Source: Solea solea
Lineage: Eukaryota; Chordata; Actinopteri; Pleuronectiformes; Soleidae
Direction of reading: 5' to 3'
Length of the DNA: 64,000 bases
Assembly (NCBI RefSeq): GCF_958295425.1
Contig: NC_081149.1
Coordinates: 1,538,501-1,602,500 of the forward strand
Part shown: in pieces, positions 36,322 to 64,000 of the stretch
Layout of the letters: each line of letters opens with the position of its first letter
Position numbering within the stretch: the first letter of the stretch is position 1
Made by a program: the position numbers and the translations under genes
Notes under the pieces: model-generated
What the model was told of the DNA's origin: nothing
Database searches by the model: none
What the model saw: the letters and a program-made list of their open reading frames with translations, nothing else

Positions 36322-37602
36322 CTGGAAATGTTTGGGAACTTGAATATAGCTTGTAAATAAAATATTATAGCATAATTTTGAATGATTAGAACAATAAATG
36401 ATTAGAACAATTAAAACAATGATTAGATGCAAATACTGTTGAGTGTCATTCCTCCATCACAGAGCCAGAAACTTGAGCTATTGACTAAATGAAGGTAATA
36501 TGATGACATGAGGTCGATATTTGATCAAGATGAAATAAAAACCTATTACAGTAGCTAGCAGCTATGCTAAATGTTAGCTAGCAGCATTTTATTAAAGCTT
36601 TCTTAAAAGTATTTAAAATAATTTGTACAACATCACTAACAAACTCTCTTTATGTCTGTGTTGCACACCAGCTAATGTTGATGCTAACTCTTTGTTTATG
36701 TGTAGAAAACAAAGACAAACACATTAATGTTGTTCCAGGTTTGAAGAGTAAAGTTCATTCATTCACTCTCTCACTCTCTCTCTCCTGTGTCCACCAGAGT
36801 AAAGCTGTGCTGTGTCCCATGTCAGGACGAGCCATCAAGATGAATGAGCTCGTCACCGTGCGCTTCACTCCCATCGAGCCCAGTCTCCACCGCGTGGCTT
36901 TGCTCACCCGCCAAGTCAGTTTATGTCAACGTCCGTCTCCATCATAAGAAGAAGATTATCACTATTACACTAGTACTGTTATCTAGTAAACAAATGGTTT
37001 ATCAATGATAGCATTTATAAAAACAGACAGGTGGGGACAGACCAGAGACCAGGACAGGAGACAGGTGGGGACAGACCAGAGACCAGGACAGAGGAGAGAC
37101 CAGGACAGGACAGAGGACAGGTGGGGAGAGAGGAGAGACCAGGACAGAGGACAGGTGGGGACAGAGGAGAGACCAGGACAGTTAGTCAGTGATGACATGT
37201 CATTTATATGAGCAGCAGCAGAGACTATTGATAAACATTATACTGATGTGGACTTTTAATTATAGCGTCATAATAATGGTGATGATACTGTATGTATGAT
37301 AATAACACACAGCAGCATTATGGGCTTTAGTGTCTTGTCCTAGTTCACCTCGTCCTGTAGACTAGCAGAGCGTGGAGTTGAACCCTCAACCTTCCAGTTG
37401 ATGACTCGCTCTACCACTGACCCGCTGTCATATTTATATTTATATATGTGTGTGTATATATATCTATATATATGTATATATATATATATGTATATATGTG
37501 TGTATATATGTATATATACATATACATACATACATACATACATATACACACACATATATAGTACAGAGAAATATGAGTGTAAATACATATTTGTTGAAAC
37601 CA

Positions 37603-37649
<47 letters not shown>

Positions 37650-38306
37650 CAGGACAGGTATGTGTGTGCGGTCACCAGAGACGCCCTGGCCAACAGTGTC
37701 CCCTGTGCCGTCCTACGACCCTCGTGAGTGCCAGCGTGTCCAAACCCGTCTGTGACCCATGCTGACTGGTGTTGTGTCAGTGAATGTGACTCTGTGTCCT
37801 CTCCTCAGGGGAGCGGTGGTGACTCAGGAGTGTGTGGAGAAGTTAATCAAGAAAGATATGACTGATCCATTAACGGGGGACAAACTGTCCGACAGAGACA
37901 TTATACCCCTGCAGAGGGTATGTGTCCACTCGTGTCCACTTCTATTGTAATGAACATCTGTGTCCACACTTGTTAGGGATCATATGGTCCAAAAATGTCT
38001 TGTTAAATACTGTCAACAGGAACCAGCCTTAGACAAAAATGCTCTTACTGAAAACATGGCAAAAATACTGTTTTATGTAAATGATCTCATTTATGGACTT
38101 TGGTGTGGCAGAGTGAACGGGTGGAGCTAGACTGGCTCCACCTGACGCTCGGCAGACTGTCGACAGAAACATCACTGCTGTGTCTGTGTTGTGATGTGAG
38201 CGTGATGCTAATGACCTGCGTGTCGTTCTGTCAGGGTGGAACTGGCTTTGCTGGATCCGGCATCGACCTCCGTGCCAAAGAAGCTCGTCCAGTGATGCAA
38301 GTGTGA
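30964..38306 (+). CDS. nosip: nitric oxide synthase-interacting protein (nine coding exons)
   Basis: Coding exons are 30964-31033, 32107-32212, 32522-32603, 33786-33921, 34330-34481, 36798-36914, 37653-37723, 37809-37917 and 38235-38306. They total 915 nt, giving 304 aa; human NOSIP is 301 aa. The N-terminus MTRHGKNCTAGAVYTYHEKK is nearly invariant in animals. Residues 39-86 hold the first split RING/U-box half (DFDCCCLSLQPC, then PDGYLYEKQAILEYILHQK). A Lys/Ser-rich linker (87-165) includes a likely nuclear localisation segment. SFWIPSLTPEAK is at about 163, and the second U-box half runs from CPMSG (188) through RYVCAVTRDALAN to GAVVTQECVEKLIKKDM and DPLTGDKL. The protein is an E3 ubiquitin ligase and spliceosome-associated factor; in mammals it also binds eNOS and nNOS. 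All junctions are GT-AG. It converges with rcn3. Confidence 0.98.
33315..33525 (+). mobile_element. tRNA-derived SINE
   Basis: TGTCATCTTTCAACTTGAAGG, the B-box-like GGTTTTGATTCCTGAC, TCTACATGCTGATGTGTCC and the 3' body GGCAAAACTGTAGTG through CTATATAAATAC. It lies in the nosip intron between coding exons 3 and 4. Confidence 0.75.
34643..35239. mobile_element. 600-bp non-coding element with terminal inverted repeats
   Basis: The left end AAGGTGACATAG and right end CTATGTCGCCTT are complementary at 11 of 12 positions. The interior includes a GAAGAAGAAGAAGAAC run and two AGCCAATCAC-type blocks (GGCCAATCACA twice). There is no coding capacity. It inserted immediately left of a GTTTCCAC-family element, within the nosip intron between coding exons 5 and 6. 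Confidence 0.55.
35240..35755 (+). mobile_element. non-autonomous DNA element, GTTTCCAC family, copy C
   Basis: It begins AAGTAGCGTTTCCACTAG and ends GGCGAGGCGGTGGAAATGCG. The interior shares GATTGGTCAGA, GTGTATTTAGGGACAGC and CAGTGATGTCTCCGCTCACG with copy A. The GC-rich ends are roughly complementary. It lies in the nosip intron between coding exons 5 and 6. Confidence 0.6.
36274..36320. repeat. (AAT)n microsatellite
   Basis: A trinucleotide run of about 15 units in a nosip intron. Similar runs occur at 51904-51945 (TTA) and 53853-53887 (AAT). Confidence 0.95.
37026..37183. repeat. GA/GGGG-rich minisatellite in nosip intron 6
   Basis: Units built on GACAGGTGGGGACAGACCAG and AGACCAGGACAGAGG repeat irregularly over about 160 bp. 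The coding strand is strongly purine-rich, and short GGGG runs recur. Confidence 0.9.
37335..37432 (-). mobile_element. tRNA-derived SINE head, minus strand
   Basis: The reverse strand reads GGGTCAGTGGTAGAGCGAGTC then GGTTGAGGGTTCAACTCC, giving A-box and B-box at tRNA-like spacing, followed by CTAGTCTAC. The 3' body is truncated. A TATA/TGTG-rich tract follows at 37435-37560. Confidence 0.7.
37435..37648. repeat. alternating purine-pyrimidine tracts ending at the exon 7 acceptor
   Basis: TATATATG/TGTGTATA repeats (37435-37560) are followed by (GT)n at 37604-37648, which runs directly into TTCAG and coding exon 7 of nosip. The normal pyrimidine tract is thus largely replaced by GT repeats. 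Confidence 0.9.
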
Positions 38307-38395
38307 GACGGCAGAGTCTGTGTATATTCTCCTGTAGCTCAGTCAGAGTGGGGACAGAGGACAATGTGTCCTTTGTGTCACACTCTCTTCTGTGC

Positions 38396-38401
38396 TTTAT
38401 T
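38396..38401 (-). terminator. possible polyadenylation signal for the distal rcn3 terminal exon
   Basis: A minus-strand AATAAA lies 380 bases past the stop codon at 38782. It is only 90 bp beyond the nosip stop on the other strand, so transcripts using it would overlap nosip 3' UTR. Use is inferred. Confidence 0.3.
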
Positions 38402-38781
38402 GTTTTTCCTCTCCCTGAAACACTTTGACATGTTTTTTTTCTTTTTTTTACGACTATAAAAGAAATGGATGTTCCGTCAGTCGCGTGAAACACACATCGC
38501 AGTTTAGGACAACACAAAGGAGTGGAGTCAAATGAACTGATCCTTAAAATGGATATGTATAGGATTAATATCTGATTCTTTTTTTAAGGCTTGTCAAATG
38601 TCTGATCTTAGGGAAGAGGATGAGGAAACAAATATTTGACTTCTCATGTCAATTATAACCACGTATTTTGTGAATTATGTTTTTTCCTTTTAATCTCACA
38701 TGGATAACAGTAAAGTTATTGTACCCCTGTGTTCAACTGTCAGTTATTTCATTGATTATAATTTTTGCTGGAATTAGTGTT

Positions 38782-38889
38782 TCACAGTTCATCATGTTCA
38801 TCCACCCTCATCCCTCCATAATCTGTGATGGTGCTGGTCTTGATGAAGTCCATCTTGTCCAGCAGCTCCGACAGCAGCAGACGGCCGTC
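38782..38889 (-). CDS. rcn3: second, divergent terminal exon for rcn3 (candidate alternative last exon)
   Basis: After a good acceptor (CTGCTCTACTTCTCAG) the minus strand is open for 35 codons and a stop: it starts DGRLLLSELLDKMDF and ends TDYGGMRVDEHDEL. Length (108 nt) and phase equal those of the canonical last exon at 40187-40294. It supplies the second half of the final EF-hand loop (DTDKDGRLLLSE) and ends in an HDEL retrieval signal. Ungapped alignment to the canonical exon gives 11 identities in 35, including E8, L10, S19, T22, Y24, G25 and HDEL. I infer an old tandem duplication of the terminal exon, kept either as an alternative last exon or as a relic. The absence of stops favours function, but expression is unproven. 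Confidence 0.55.
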   Translation of the reverse strand, partial: DGRLLLSELLDKMDFIKTSTITDYGGMRVDEHDEL

Positions 38890-39164
38890 CTGAGAAGTAG
38901 AGCAGAAGATGGAGACAGTTTGTATTTGCTCTCTGGAGCTCACTGAGTAACACTGTTATCGCTGATGTTAAAATACAGTGGTGTAAAAAAGCTAAGTCAG
39001 CTACAGACTTCACAGGAGGCAGATTTATTCTCAACAAGATCATTTGCTCTCATCCTCCTTTTCCTCACAAACACACTGGAGATCAAAATTACAGCAACAA
39101 CCTGCCACTTCCTGAACGTGAAGGTCACTGCCGAGTTAACATCATTAGTTTCATCATCCAAACA

Positions 39165-39410
39165 TCAACCGGTCAGTTAGATCCCGTCCCCACTAAACTG
39201 TTTAAAGATGTGTTTCCTTTCATTAACAGCTGTATATTCATCTGTCCTTATTAACTGGACGTTTAAAACCACTTCTCAAAAAAGTGACTCTTGACCCGGA
39301 TGTTTTAGCTAATTACAGATCTATATCTAATCTTCCCTTCTTTCTAAAATCTTAGAAAAGCACTTTAGGGGCCTGTTTGAAGATTTTCAGTCAGGTTCAT
39401 CAGTCACGAC
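39165..39410 (+). pseudogene. LINE reverse-transcriptase fragment
   Basis: In broken plus-strand frames: DPVPTKLFKDVFPFIN, then VTLDPDVLANYRSISNLPF, SKILEK and FEDFQSG. This is the N-terminal part of the non-LTR RT domain (the LxNYRPISxLP motif, here with R-S-I). It lies between the two candidate rcn3 terminal exons, antisense to rcn3. Confidence 0.75.
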
Positions 39411-39861
39411 ATCATAGCACAGAAACATATCAGATGTAATGTTAAACTTTGTGACTGTTCTCTGGAGGAAAACAAACTTCCACAGAGTTATTCCCTGCCT
39501 GGATGCGTTTGGTTACCTGCAGATGCATCAGTGATCCACACCCTTCAGGGACCCTGGGACTTGCTGTCATTTAATACATGGGTAGAACCTAGAATGTCCT
39601 GGTGTAGACTGAGGCAGATTTATTCTCTCCTCACAAATACTTCAGACACTGATGACAGTGACGTGAGTTAGAATGTATGGAATGAAATGTGAACATAATG
39701 AAGCTGAGTTAGTTTCCTGCAGCGTTACCGCTGCTGAGGTCAGTACACAGACCAGGATCACGATCAAAGATCAAAGAACAGGCAGGAAATGAGAAATACA
39801 CACAATCACTCTCTGAATGATGCAGAATCAAAATAAAACATTGTTGGAAAAAATGAACTAT

Positions 39862-39867
39862 TTTATT
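39862..39867 (-). terminator. rcn3: polyadenylation signal of rcn3
   Basis: AATAAA on the minus strand, 320 bases past the canonical stop codon. It gives a 3' UTR of ordinary length and lies before the distal terminal exon, so use of that exon would require read-through of this site. Confidence 0.5.
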
Positions 39868-40186
39868 CAACAGTCAAGTTCAGAAAAAGTGGGTCATCAA
39901 ATCTCTTTGTTTCCGCATGTGTTTTGAATCCACTTCAGTCAGTTCACGTTCACGTAATTCTCACAATAAGATATGCAACTAAAACAAAGACCAGCAGCAC
40001 CTGTACTCACATACACAGTATGTGATTGCATGCTGAACTAAGAATGTCTGTGTGACTTTGTGTATGAATGCAGATCAAAGACGACAGTTTACCCCCCTTC
40101 AAAAGACCCAAATACCCCTGTGACCAAACCATCTATAGTAATACAAATATAAGCCAAAAGAGCTTCTGTTGGAGTGTGAAGGCTCA

Positions 40187-46566
<6,380 letters not shown>

Positions 46567-46869
46567 CTGGACGGACTGAGGAGAGAAAACACAATAAATG
46601 AGTAAACAATGATCAGAGAAAGTCAATGTGTCCACATGACTGTTTTCTGTAGGATTTACACTTTTCTTTGTTCAAATCCACAGCACAGCGGTGAGGGGAC
46701 ACTCTGTGCCGCACACACTGACTGACACTGACCTGTTCAGTCTTTGTGATCAGCTGTGAGGGTGACGCAGAACCTACCGTGCCACACTGATAGGGGGCAG
46801 TGCTGAGCCACATAGTGACGTGCATCTGTCAACAGTGACAGAGATATTCTGGGAGCAGGATGAGGCGCA

Positions 46870-47033
46870 TGGACTTATATATACATATATATATATATAC
46901 ACATATATATACATATATATATGTGTATATATATGTATATATATATATATATATATACACATATATGTGTATATATGTATGTATATATACACATATATGT
47001 GTATATATATACACACACACACACATAAAGGTA
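46870..47033. repeat. TATATG/TGTATA alternating tract with (CA)n
   Basis: Alternating purine-pyrimidine sequence about 160 bp long in the rcn3 5' UTR intron, able to adopt cruciform or Z-like forms. Similar in make-up to 37435-37560. Confidence 0.9.
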
Positions 47034-48097
47034 AAACCATACATGATTTTCAATTTTAATAAAAAAAGAGAGCGATCAGCCATAGACATGCTATGCTATC
47101 ATTTTGCTGAACAGTATGGAATTGATTAAAGCATAATAAAAGCTTTTAAAACAACGTTATGTTTCATTTAAGGTCAAAATTGAAATAAATTGAAATATGA
47201 GCCTTTCTACAACTTCCACATGTTCACATAATGAACATTATAGTCATTGGTTACATCTTAGCTAAAGCAGACCTTTGTCAAAATGGATTTAGTTAAAACA
47301 TTCCATGATTTATTCATGTATGTATCAGCTGTTATATACAGATACATCAGTGTCATCATCATTATAACACTGTGTGTGTGTGTGTGTGTAATGCTGCACT
47401 CCACAGGTTTGAATAAACAGAGGTGCAACATGATGACTGTTAACTGCCTTTAAACACCATCAGAAACAAGAGTTTTCTCAGTGTGTTCACACCATACTGT
47501 CCATCACCTGTGATATTCATTCATATCACCTGAGAACCTCAGCACCTGAGGTTCAGCCCTGATAAAAACCACAGAGAGTGACTTCACGTGCGCGTCCACG
47601 TGCGCGTACATGCCTACGGTTCCATTCAAACTCCATCAGTGTAACATTCCACGCATGCGTACAGCATCTCACATTCCATTCCTCATCAGAATATCAGCGT
47701 ATTCTTGTATTCTGTGGGCGTTGAGTTTGTAACGTCAAGCAAGTTCCCATGGTTACCACGTTCTTCAAAGTGTCTTCCGACAAAACGTTCCATGTGTACA
47801 TATATTCATCCTCACAGCAGGGCGCGCGCGCGTGCACAGGCATTTTGAGAGATTTGAGATCAAACATAAAAACCATGAAGCCATTAATATTATTCTGTGT
47901 GACTGATGTGTGTGTGTGTGTGTGACTGATGTGTCCTCAGTCCAACAATCTCATAGTGTTAGGGTAAAAAATGAAAGTTTGATGAAGGAGCTTCTGGAGT
48001 TCCACAGTTCCAGGGACAGCGTCTCCATCCACCCACAACATTCCATGTTTCTTCCCAACACGTGACACATTCATCAATAATGAAAGAATCAACTTAC

Positions 48098-48150
48098 CAG
48101 CGTCTGCGCAGCCACACAACACCTTTGCACTGATTTGTGAACAGCGGATC
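48098..48150 (-). promoter_or_regulatory. rcn3: rcn3 5' untranslated exon
   Basis: On the minus strand a GC-rich segment ends GCGCAGACGCTG followed by the donor GTAAGTTG. It would join to the acceptor TCTCCTCAG located twelve bases before the rcn3 start codon. The 5' end is inferred from the TATA-like element at 48175-48181. Confidence 0.6.
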
Positions 48151-48300
48151 TGCCTGCGTTGGCACTCTGCGCCTCTAAATACCAGCCTCTGGTGGGCGGG
48201 GCTTCTGCAGCACATAGCCAATCACGATCACCCTGACGGGATCTTGGACCAATACAAAATCAGGAAGTAGTAAGAAAATGCTGTCTCATTGGCTGTTTAC
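48151..48300 (-). promoter_or_regulatory. rcn3: rcn3 core promoter
   Basis: Minus-strand TATTTAG (48175-48181) lies about 25-30 bp upstream of the presumed start. A GC box GGGCGGGG (48194-48201) and CCAAT-type boxes (AGCCAATCA near 48216, GACCAATA near 48247, ATTGGCTG near 48287) lie further up. This arrangement suits a secretory-pathway chaperone gene. Confidence 0.55.
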
Positions 48301-48536
48301 CGCCACGTTGTCACAAAGTGTCAAGAACATTCATTTATATATTTATTTATTTATTGATTGATTTAAATTGTGTTTTTGACACTTTTTGTTGACCATGCAC
48401 GTGTCAAAAAAGTGCTATTGTTATGTTTTTCATTTTTTCTACAGGGACCTTGGTTTTGTGAAAGGCGCTTTATAAATTTATAATGATAACAATAATAATA
48501 CATGTATATATTGTATAATGTATATATATTTATATA

Positions 48537-48895
48537 AATGTCACAATTATGAGATAAAAAGTCGAAATTATGAGACAAAAAGTCACATTTATGATATAAA
48601 AAGTCACAATTATGAGACAAAAAGTCACAATTATGAGATAAAAAGTCACAATTATGAGATAAAAGTCTCAATTATGAGACAAAAAGTCAACATTATGAGA
48701 TAAAAAGTCACAATTATGAGATAAAATGTCAAAATGATGATACAAAGTCACAATTATGAGACAAAGTCACAATTATGAGATAAAAAGTCACAATTATGAG
48801 ATAAAAGTCACAATTATGAGATAAAAAGTCACAATTATTAGACAAAAAGTCAAAATTATGAGATAAAAAGTCACAATTATGACATACAAAGTCAA
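48537..48895. repeat. 20-21 bp minisatellite, block 1
   Basis: The unit is TCACAATTATGAGATAAAAA plus G, with variants (GAGACA, CGAAAT, ACAAAG). It lies between the rcn3 promoter and the abcc1-like gene. Both strands give repeated open frames (SHNCDFL) as an artefact. Confidence 0.95.
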
Positions 48896-49237
48896 TATGT
48901 TGTTGCCTGAATATGCCAGGCAACAAGTCGAGAATGTCATGCGCGACGTAACATCATGGACACATGAATAAACACACATGGAGTCTGATTTGACTGTCTA
49001 GAGCTAGACTATATCTCTGAGTTCTATCGGATGCTGAAACATGTTTTCCTTGTCAAAATGTCATAAAAAAAAAAAAAAAAAGGAAACGAAATGTATGATG
49101 ATAATGGGGGCGGGACTAGTTAAGCTTTGCTTCTCCCGCATTCCCTTTCGGTTATGTATATTGTGTGAACTGCACTGTTATGTGATGAGTGATCTAAATG
49201 TCATGACCGAAATAAATAAATAAATAAATAAATAAAT
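48896..49237 (+). mobile_element. insertion splitting the 21-bp minisatellite, with LINE-like 3' end
   Basis: TTGTTGCCTG and CAGGCAACAA form a 10-bp-arm hairpin near 48898-48925. A poly-A run is at about 49064-49081. From 49105 the sequence GGGGCGGGACTAGTTAAGCT through CTCCCGCATTCCCTTTCGG to an (AAAT)n tail resembles the 3' end of a fish non-LTR retrotransposon. No RT coding part is present. Confidence 0.5.
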
Positions 49238-49432
49238 AAAATGATGATACAAAGTCACAATTATGAGATAAAAGTCACAATTATGAGATAAAAAGTCACA
49301 ATTATGAGATAAAAGTCACAATTATGAGATAAAAAGTCACAATTATTAGACAAAAAGTCAAAATTATGAGATAAAAGTCACAATTATGAGATAAAAAGTC
49401 ACAATTATGAGATAAAAAGTTGAAATGAGCCT
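49238..49432. repeat. 20-21 bp minisatellite, block 2
   Basis: Same unit as block 1, resuming after the insertion. It ends in GAAATGAGCCTGTAACATTA, a unique segment duplicated again at about 50058. Confidence 0.95.
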
Positions 49433-49514
49433 GTAACATTACGTTAGGTAACGTTGTCTTACTGTTTAAATCTATAGATCGTCATTCACAACCTGGAACA
49501 TTTTATCTCACATC

Positions 49515-50062
49515 ACAATTATGAGATAAAATGTCAAAATGATGATACAAAGTCACAATTATGAGACAAAGTCACAATTATGAGATAAAAAGTCACAATT
49601 ATGAGATAAAAAGTCACAATTATGAGACAAAAAGTCACAATTATGTGATAAAAAGTCACAATTATGAGACAAAAAGTCACAATTATGAGATAAAAAGTCG
49701 AAATTATGAGATAAAAGTCACAATTATGAGATAAAAAGTCACAATTATGAGACAAAAAGTCACAATTATGTGATAAAAAGTCACAATTATGAGATAAAAA
49801 GTCACAATTATGAGACAAAAAGTCACAATTATGTGATAAAAAGTCACAATTATGAGACAAAAAGTAACAATTATGAGATAAAAAGTCACAATTATGAGAT
49901 AAAAAGTCACAATTATGAGATAAAAAGTCACAATTATGTGATAAAAAGTCACAATTATGAGACAAAAAGTCACAATTATGAGATAAAAAGTCGAAATTAT
50001 GAGATAAAAAGTCACAATTATGAGATAAAAAGTCGAGATTATGAGATAAAAAGTCGAAATGA
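49515..50062. repeat. 20-21 bp minisatellite, block 3
   Basis: Same unit. The approximately 75-bp unique segment (GAGCCTGTAACATTACGTTA to CACAACCTGGAACAT) follows both block 2 (49429-49501) and block 3 (50060-50134), so block 3 plus flank is a tandem duplicate about 630 bp long. Confidence 0.95.
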
Positions 50063-50139
50063 GCCTGTAACATTACGTTAGGTAACGTTGTCTTACTGTT
50101 TAAATCTATAGATCGTCATTCACAACCTGGAACATCAAG

Positions 50140-50372
50140 GGAACATTTCTGTGTGTCGTTGATCAGCTAACGGCTGTTCAGTGAAGGGTCAAAGTTTAGC
50201 ACTAAAAACGAAGCTATTCCAAATGACCTGAAGGGGGCAGCAGTGCACTTCCGCCGCCTGTGATCTGCCGCTGACGGCAGCAGGAGAAGACCAGTCGTTA
50301 CAAAACCAATGCTGAGCTGCGGGACTTAACTGCGGCGAATCAACACCTACAGCTGTGTTTGCACTGCTACGA
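50140..50372 (+). promoter_or_regulatory. abcc1-like 5' flank and 5' UTR
   Basis: A CpG-containing stretch (CTTCCGCCGCCTG, GCCGCTGACGGCAG, CTGCGGCGAATC) lies upstream of the ATG at 50373. There is no TATA box. It starts immediately after the minisatellite. The gap to the rcn3 promoter is about 2 kb, so the genes are divergent but not closely bidirectional. Confidence 0.4.
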
Positions 50373-63639
<13,267 letters not shown>

Positions 63640-63757
63640 CACACGCACGCGCACACACACACACGCACGCACGCACGCACGCACGCGCACACACACACGC
63701 ACGCACGCGCACACACACACACACACACACACACGCACGCGCACACACACACACGCA

Positions 63758-63835
<78 letters not shown>
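63640..63835. repeat. (AC)n/(GCAC)n microsatellite, about 200 bp
   Basis: Alternating AC runs with embedded ACGCACGC blocks. Both strands show spurious open frames. The right edge of the window (63976-64000) ends in a short (CAGCAC)n run. Confidence 0.97.
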
Positions 63836-63837
<2 letters not shown>

Positions 63838-64000
63838 CATTAGAAGATCATCGAGAAGGGACGTTGACAGAATGTGGGCCGTGAGCTCAGATCAGTGACG
63901 TCATGTGTCGAGTCAGAAAGTGAAATGTGTCTTCCTCACAAACTGTAGTTTCATGTGGAGTAAAGGCAGACGCTCACCAGCACCAGCACCAGCACCAGCA

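Noticed and set aside
46820..47129. Open frames of alternating Tyr/Ile/His
   Set aside because: They come from a TATATG/TGTATA tract in the rcn3 5' UTR intron.

Overview
This window looks like vertebrate nuclear DNA, most likely from a teleost fish. It has short coding exons with GT-AG introns, many fish-type tRNA-derived SINEs, MITEs and LINE relics, and many (CA)n tracts and minisatellites. The gene set matches a mammalian neighbourhood: BCL2L12, NOSIP and RCN3 are near one another on human chromosome 19q13.3. The species cannot be named from the sequence alone. I joined exons by reading splice sites and checking phase by hand, and each gene model below closes in frame with no internal stop.

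Layout. (1) bcl2l12 lies on the minus strand (CDS 17838 to 1409, seven coding exons, 344 aa). Its first coding intron holds an 8.3 kb array of a 13-bp repeat. (2) Positions 18-30.5 kb contain no gene that I can support. They hold a 29-35 bp minisatellite with a 513-bp higher-order period, a CpG-rich patch with a long hairpin, a 21/25-bp minisatellite, two partial copies of one hAT-like element, SINEs, MITEs and LINE reverse-transcriptase relics. (3) nosip lies on the plus strand (CDS 30964 to 38306, nine coding exons, 304 aa). (4) rcn3 lies on the minus strand, tail to tail with nosip (CDS 46566 to 40187, seven coding exons, 317 aa, 5' UTR exon near 48.1 kb). (5) An MRP1-like ABC transporter (abcc1-like) lies on the plus strand, head to head with rcn3. 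Ten coding exons (50373 to 62629, 459 aa) are present and the gene runs off the right edge. Its intron 4 holds a 3.6 kb array of a second, unrelated 13-bp repeat.

The most unusual gene-level observation is a second possible terminal exon for rcn3 (38889 to 38782). It lies about 1.3 kb beyond the canonical last exon. It has the same length (108 nt), the same phase, completes the same EF-hand loop and also ends in HDEL-stop, but it shares only about 11 of 35 residues with the canonical exon. Other notable structures are a perfect 13-bp hairpin whose stem closes on the 3' splice-site AG of abcc1 exon 5, a perfect 27-bp-arm palindrome at 28.0 kb, a TTTTA/TTTCA/TTTTA pentanucleotide tract just upstream of nosip, and two short open arms of an integrase-like gene arranged as an inverted repeat inside bcl2l12.

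The four genes do not form one pathway. They are a regulator of apoptosis, a ubiquitin-ligase/spliceosome-associated protein, an ER calcium-binding chaperone and an export pump, held together by ancestral linkage. Very long open frames at 9-17.6 kb and 54-58 kb are produced by repeats whose unit contains no stop in any frame, and I do not regard them as genes.
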